NCBI RefSeq assembly: GCF_021648855.1
Contig: NZ_JAKJHX010000112.1
Span: 1 to 17,844, forward strand
Length of the DNA: 17,844 nt
From: Tychonema litorale BBK16
GTDB lineage: Bacteria > Cyanobacteriota > Cyanobacteriia > Cyanobacteriales > Microcoleaceae
Direction: 5' to 3'
In this document: positions 14,777 to 17,844 of the stretch, piece by piece
Position numbering within the stretch: position 1 is the stretch's first letter
Layout: each line of letters starts with the position of its first letter
Made by a program: the position numbers and the translations under genes
Notes under the pieces: model-generated
What the model saw: the letters and a program-made list of their open reading frames with translations, nothing else
What the model was told of the DNA's origin: nothing
Database searches by the model: none

Positions 14777-14792
14777 TTCCTATGCTGAAGCT

Positions 14793-15398
14793 ATGCGCTC
14801 GATCGTAAAGTCCTCCGCTCCCACAAACGAAACGGGTACATCTCCCAACTGGGAAGAATTGACCCAAAAAGCACCAGAACCTACCCAGTTGGACAACATT
14901 AAATCCCAACTGGATTTAGTGCTGTTAGCCCTAGAAGCACTAGCTGGAATTGGCTCGGATGCCATGCTCAAGGTGGCTGTCGAACTGAATTTAGAGTCAA
15001 TGGTGGCCGATCGCGTGGCACTATGGCGACTACGCCAGTCTAACCCGCTACGGAAAGGCCAGGGGGGACGGAAAAAACTGGATGTGGAAGAAGCCCGATC
15101 GCTCGTTTTGATTAGCTGTCACTTAGCGAAACAGCACCAAGCCTTAATCCGTCGCGCCGTAGCACTGCTGGAACAAATGGCAGAGCAAAATCGCGAACCT
15201 CATACGGTGGCTTTGCTGGGAGATTATATTGACAGATTCAGCAATACCTATGCCGATCGCATGGAAGATGCAGAAAACTTATCCGGCGCACAATTAACTA
15301 ATTTAGCCCTCAAACTATTGATCGATTTACTCTTCTACAGCAGTCCCGGTGGCCATCGTCGTCTCTGGTTGGCTCTGATCGATCGGGCTAAGAGTTAA
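14793..15398 (+). CDS. DUF3038 domain protein
   Basis: A 201-residue soluble protein of the cyanobacterial DUF3038 family, of unknown function. The conserved stretch is easily seen: LDNIKSQLDLVLLALEALAG, then GSDAMLKVAVELNLES, VADRVALWRLRQSNPLRKGQ, GGRKKLDVEEARSLVLISCH, LAKQHQALIRRAVALLEQM. The protein is mainly helical and has no signal peptide or membrane segment. Residues 1-30 are polar and probably disordered. The ATG at 14793 is preceded by GAAG only. It is followed after 247 bp by the DUF4335 gene on the same strand; these two families neighbour each other in many cyanobacteria, so a common process is likely, though unnamed. A two-hairpin repeat begins 2 bp after the stop codon. Confidence 0.86.
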   Translation: MRSIVKSSAPTNETGTSPNWEELTQKAPEPTQLDNIKSQLDLVLLALEALAGIGSDAMLKVAVELNLESMVADRVALWRLRQSNPLRKGQGGRKKLDVEEARSLVLISCHLAKQHQALIRRAVALLEQMAEQNREPHTVALLGDYIDRFSNTYADRMEDAENLSGAQLTNLALKLLIDLLFYSSPGGHRRLWLALIDRAKS

Positions 15399-15399
15399 G

Positions 15400-15494
15400 A
15401 GGAGACGGCAGTGCCGTGTCCCTACAATGGATCGCGGTAGGGAGACGGCAGTGCCGTATCCTCTATATCATTCCGGCGCAGCCGGAATTGATAT
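15400..15494. repeat. Two-hairpin palindromic element, copy B
   Basis: Arms 15400-15425 and 15437-15462 form a 26-position stem with three mismatches. A second hairpin at 15465-15494 pairs ATATCATTCCGGC with GCCGGAATTGATAT around GCA, with one bulge. The outer stem and the segment ATCCTCTATATCATTCCGGCGCA match copy A at 13033. The inner stem (AGTGCCGTG) differs from copy A (TTGGCCTTAG) but is again self-complementary. It sits between DUF3038 and DUF4335 and starts 2 bp after the DUF3038 stop. Confidence 0.86.
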
Positions 15495-15543
15495 TACTAA
15501 AAAAGCTCGTTGAGAATCACCCGAAATATCAAATAAAGCATAG

Positions 15544-15641
15544 CTCTTCCCTCTTCCCTCTTCCCTCTTCCCTCTTCCCTCTTCCTTCTTCCTTCTTCCT
15601 TCTTCCTTCTTCCTTCTTCCTTCTTCCTTCTTCCCTCTTTC
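15544..15641. repeat. STRR array of CTCTTCC and TTCTTCC heptamers forming the leader of the DUF4335 gene
   Basis: Fourteen heptamers run without a break: six CTCTTCC (15544-15585), seven TTCTTCC (15586-15634) and one CTCTTTC (15635-15641). They end 4 nt before the ATG at 15646. The plus strand is pure pyrimidine throughout, so no Shine-Dalgarno sequence is possible within about 100 nt. Confidence 0.95.
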
Positions 15642-15645
15642 TTTT

Positions 15646-17208
15646 ATGGTTTTAAAACGGTACACCCCACCCACTTGCACGCTGGAAGTTACAGCTAAAA
15701 GTTCGCCTCTATCTCGCTGGGCGGGCAAACCCGTATTGAAATCTCTCAGTTTTGAACTGCGACTTGATGATCCACGGTTGCCAGATACCCAGCATATTAC
15801 TCTAAAGGGCGATCGACCCCAACTAGAATCCCTCCACGAAGCAGTCAACTCCTACATTCAAAATTTTCTTGGCGAATCTAGCCCCTGGGAAACCAGCCCA
15901 ACCTCCGAAATTAGCCATACCATTTCAGAGAAAGACTCACCCCCGGCAGCCCGCAGCGCCGTCATGTTAGACGCAGCAGTTAACCCCTATGATCTCAGAA
16001 ATTCGGGTCCTAAAACTGCTGATATTCCAGTACCCCCCCACTTAGAACCCCGTGGACTCCTCGCCCACAACTTATTTTTAGGCTCTTTGACAGTCCCAGA
16101 ATCTGCGTCAGTAGTACCCCTTAGCACCGTGCAACTGTTTGATTTAGCCACCGCCTTAGACGAATACAGCAGCGAAGTGATGGCACTTCCGAGCCTTGGT
16201 CGATCGCCCAAACGCTCCCAGCCCGTACCTTGGCTGCAAGTCGCAGCAATGGTTGTAGCCAGTGTTGGTTTGACCACAGGTGCGATCAAAATGCTTCAGG
16301 TGAGGCAATCCCAAGTCGCCTCAGCCCCCACCAGTGCAGCATCCAGCCCATCAGCACAGCAAAATGTCGCGATCGGGGTCTCTCCCAGTCCATCACTAAC
16401 ATCTCCAACACCAACACCCTCCGCAACACCATCACTGCCACCCCTACCACCTCTACCACCCCCGCCCATCAGCAGTAGCCCATCCTCCAGTCCCAGTTTG
16501 CCCCCCATCGCTATATCTTCAACTCCTGCGACGACTGACAAACCCAGCCCCATCCAGCAGCCACCCCTCTTATTTCCAGCCAACAGCACCGCACCCAATA
16601 GCGCACCGAATTCCCAAGGGCAAGTAATCACCATTCCCGCACCCGCAGAACTACCAATTTCTGCACCTTCACAGCTTCCTCCAGGGTTGAATGTAGTCCC
16701 CCCAGTGCCACCAAGACTAGGCCCGCTCGCAGCGCCACCTCTGCCACCTTCCTTATCAGCCCAGTTCCCGATTCCGCAACAACCATCAGCCCTGAGTCGC
16801 ATTCCCGCGATCGCATCTTCCGCAAATACCGAACTCCCAGCCCTTAAGGATACTCAACCGAAAGCCGAGTCAGACGAAAACCAACAGGCGAGTGAGAACC
16901 AAGGAAATCGCACTTTATTTAATACAGTCCCTCAAGTTGCTGAAGCTAAAACTTACTTTGAGGAACGGTGGAAACCTACCGAAGGTATGCAAGAAACCTT
17001 GGAATACAGTTTGCAAATAGATGAAACAGGTTCTATCCAAAACATTCTCCCAATGGGAAAGGCAGCGGGAGATTATATCGATCGCACTAATATGCCTTTA
17101 GTCGGTGAACCTTTTGTTTCTGCTGTATCCAATGGAAAACCCCCCAGAATTCGAGTTGTTCTCAGACCAAATGGTCGAGTACAAACTTTTTTGGAAGAAA
17201 GTGAGTGA
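15646..17208 (+). CDS. DUF4335 domain protein with membrane segment and proline-rich region
   Basis: A 520-residue protein. The N-terminal DUF4335 domain (about 1-170) starts KRYTPPTCTLEVTAKSSPLS and continues LSFELRLDDPRLPD, HITLKGDRPQLESLHEAVNS and QLFDLATALDEYSSE. A single membrane helix follows at about 196-217 (WLQVAAMVVASVGLTTGAIK). Then comes a long low-complexity stretch rich in P, S, A and T (about 225-400). A folded C-terminal domain (about 425-520; AKTYFEERWKPTEGMQETLE, PPRIRVVLRPNGRVQTFLEE) ends it. Topology suggests a cytoplasmic DUF4335 domain and a C-terminal domain held across a membrane by a flexible spacer. The function of the family is unknown. The start at 15646 fits the family N-terminus, but the leader is entirely STRR heptamers with no ribosome binding site. 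It neighbours DUF3038, as is usual. Confidence 0.86.
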   Translation: MVLKRYTPPTCTLEVTAKSSPLSRWAGKPVLKSLSFELRLDDPRLPDTQHITLKGDRPQLESLHEAVNSYIQNFLGESSPWETSPTSEISHTISEKDSPPAARSAVMLDAAVNPYDLRNSGPKTADIPVPPHLEPRGLLAHNLFLGSLTVPESASVVPLSTVQLFDLATALDEYSSEVMALPSLGRSPKRSQPVPWLQVAAMVVASVGLTTGAIKMLQVRQSQVASAPTSAASSPSAQQNVAIGVSPSPSLTSPTPTPSATPSLPPLPPLPPPPISSSPSSSPSLPPIAISSTPATTDKPSPIQQPPLLFPANSTAPNSAPNSQGQVITIPAPAELPISAPSQLPPGLNVVPPVPPRLGPLAAPPLPPSLSAQFPIPQQPSALSRIPAIASSANTELPALKDTQPKAESDENQQASENQGNRTLFNTVPQVAEAKTYFEERWKPTEGMQETLEYSLQIDETGSIQNILPMGKAAGDYIDRTNMPLVGEPFVSAVSNGKPPRIRVVLRPNGRVQTFLEESE

Positions 17209-17217
17209 ACCAATACT

Positions 17218-17330
17218 AGGGAATTGGGCATTGGGCATCGGGCATTGGGCATTGGGCATTGGGCATCGTACACTGAGCGTAGTCGAAGAACCTTCTTCCT
17301 TCTTCCTTCTTCCTTCCTTCTTCCTTCCTT
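17218..17330. repeat. STRR and half-REP block between DUF4335 and the VanZ gene
   Basis: GGGCATT/GGGCATC heptamers (about 17218-17267) are followed by half of the REP-like palindrome (ACTGAGCGTAGTCGAAGAA, 17272-17290), then TTCCTTC/TTCTTCC units (about 17291-17330). The block fills the whole gap between two convergent genes. G-rich units follow the plus-strand gene, and units that are purine-rich on the minus strand follow the minus-strand gene. Confidence 0.92.
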
Positions 17331-17711
17331 CTAACTTTTCTTGCGATCGCAAATCTCTCCAATCAAATAGAAGACAACAATTCCGGCAAAACTAAATAGA
17401 AAATCCTCAATACTAGCAGTACGATTTGGTAAAATTGCTTGTAGCATTTCTTCCGCAGCAGTGAAAACAGTGAAAATTGCCGGCCCGAAGGGAATTGGAT
17501 AATTTAAGATATTAACCATGCGTTTGCTAGTCGCCCTATGACACAGGAAAGATGCAATTCCATACAAAACAAAGTGTCCGACTTTATCATAAGGCGGACG
17601 GGCTAGAGAAAAATTGACTAATATCCCCAAATCTGCTACCAGCATGATGCTGAGAATAATTACCAAGTAGACAAAACAGGCAATAATCCAGAATTTTTTA
17701 GATAAAGTCAT
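17331..17711 (-). CDS. VanZ family membrane protein
   Basis: A 126-residue membrane protein with about four hydrophobic segments: WIIACFVYLVIILSIMLVAD (about 8-27), GHFVLYGIASFLC, FGPAIFTVFTAAEEMLQAI and FLFSFAGIVVFYLIG. The VanZ family pattern is present: RPPYDKVGHFVLYG, E-E-x-LQ near the third segment, then LPNRTASIEDFLFSFAG. VanZ proteins can give low-level teicoplanin resistance in Gram-positive bacteria, but most cyanobacterial members have no known role. The ATG at 17711 gives the usual N-terminus. A TTG at 17798 would add 29 residues from AT-rich DNA that look noncoding. A TATAAT box ends only 4 nt before the ATG, so the transcript may be nearly leaderless. The gene is convergent with DUF4335. 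Confidence 0.78.
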   Translation of the reverse strand: MTLSKKFWIIACFVYLVIILSIMLVADLGILVNFSLARPPYDKVGHFVLYGIASFLCHRATSKRMVNILNYPIPFGPAIFTVFTAAEEMLQAILPNRTASIEDFLFSFAGIVVFYLIGEICDRKKS

Positions 17712-17755
17712 AGTGATTATAATGAAAAAAAAATGAATAACAAATAAATCGATAA

Positions 17756-17771
17756 AAGAGCGATCGCTCTT
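17756..17771. repeat. 16-bp perfect palindrome centred on a HIP1 site
   Basis: AAGAGCGATCGCTCTT is a perfect palindrome containing the HIP1 octamer GCGATCGC. It lies 45 bp upstream of the VanZ start. It could be an operator but is equally explained by a HIP1 site with chance flanks. Confidence 0.5.
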
Positions 17772-17825
17772 AACGGTCGCCCAAATCACATATAGCAATC
17801 CTAAATCATTTGTGAATTTCTTACT

Positions 17826-17844
17826 CCCTCCCCTTGGTAAGGGG
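17826..17844. repeat. GC-rich palindromic repeat cut by the window edge
   Basis: CCCCTTGGTAAGGGG (17830-17844) has the same TTGGTAA core with C and G arms as the copies at 51-148. The window edge cuts off its right side. It lies upstream of the VanZ gene in non-coding DNA, showing that the family is not limited to the NACHT gene. Confidence 0.75.

Larger units (their letters stand above)
14063..14792. other. 730-bp stretch with no convincing gene
   Basis: No long open frame with start, ribosome binding site and protein-like sequence was found. Plus-strand frames over about 14240-14465 are open and partly protein-like (LLEVRFLAIATLPYLTPKA in one frame, LSIVTAVFAGSAVFGDRNSA in another) but lack starts and contradict each other; they may be remnants. 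An imperfect direct repeat around AAGTCATCAGA (about 14421 and 14459), a hairpin with T-tract (14358-14381), a weak inverted repeat (GCTTGCCT/AGGCAAGC near 14116 and 14158), and two tiny overlapping frames (14548-14574 and 14571-14642) are the only structures seen. It includes the 5' regions of orf293 and of the DUF3038 gene. Confidence 0.5.

Noticed and set aside
15468..15848. Minus-strand frame with KKEEGRRKKEEGR repeats
   Set aside because: It is the reverse translation of the CTTCCCT/CTTCCTT heptamer array joined to antisense of the DUF4335 gene.
16296..16802. Minus-strand glycine-rich frame of 168 residues
   Set aside because: It is antisense to the proline/serine-rich spacer of the DUF4335 protein; composition alone explains it.
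17712..17798. Extended N-terminus of the VanZ protein from TTG 17798
   Set aside because: The added residues come from AT-rich DNA and a HIP1 palindrome, and VanZ proteins usually start just before the first membrane segment.

Overview
The window reads as chromosomal DNA of a filamentous cyanobacterium, most likely Oscillatoriales of the Microcoleus/Oscillatoria type. This lineage call is inference. It rests on many HIP1 octamers (GCGATCGC), dense heptanucleotide STRR arrays (CCCAATT, GGGGAAT, CAACAGT and CTCTTCC types), and families typical of cyanobacteria (DUF2854, DUF3038, DUF4335, Uma2/DUF820, NACHT-HEAT proteins). No tRNA, rRNA, CRISPR array, insertion sequence or phage gene was recognised.

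Layout. From the left edge to 2167 lies the C-terminal part of a NACHT-type STAND protein with HEAT repeats. Its 5' end is filled with GC-rich palindromic repeats, and the reading frame is broken upstream of them. Then come a Uma2-family nuclease (2252-2899) and polyphosphate kinase ppk1 (3039-5219). After a compound STRR block, two small minus-strand genes follow (5429-5596 and 5803-6063), with a probable frameshifted gene remnant just upstream of the second (6067-6349). Rightward genes then encode a DUF2854 membrane protein, an FAD monooxygenase and a lipocalin-like DUF3598 protein. A leftward receiver-histidine kinase (8829-10076) is divergent from mutS2 (10253-12988). A leftward exported hypothetical protein (13181-14062), a 730-bp stretch without a clear gene, the DUF3038-DUF4335 pair (14793-17208) and a leftward VanZ-family membrane protein complete the window.

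How the parts work together. There is no single large operon. Likely functional pairs are the FAD monooxygenase with DUF3598 (24-bp gap) and DUF3038 with DUF4335. Ppk1 handles phosphate/energy storage, MutS2 acts in recombination control or ribosome rescue, and the NACHT protein is probably immune-related.

The most unusual theme is the behaviour of repeats. Every convergent gene junction (ppk1/orf55, DUF3598/kinase, mutS2/orf293, DUF4335/VanZ) is packed with STRR or palindromic elements, and at several of them the purine-rich strand is the sense strand of the gene that just ended. The same repeat families also occur in frame inside two proteins: the NACHT protein (69-bp units) and the MutS2 ATPase, immediately before Walker B (45-bp units plus six heptamers). 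A two-hairpin element occurs twice (13033-13130 and 15400-15494), with stem changes that compensate one another. No complete new multigene system could be demonstrated. The strongest leads are these repeat/protein fusions and the covarying hairpin family.
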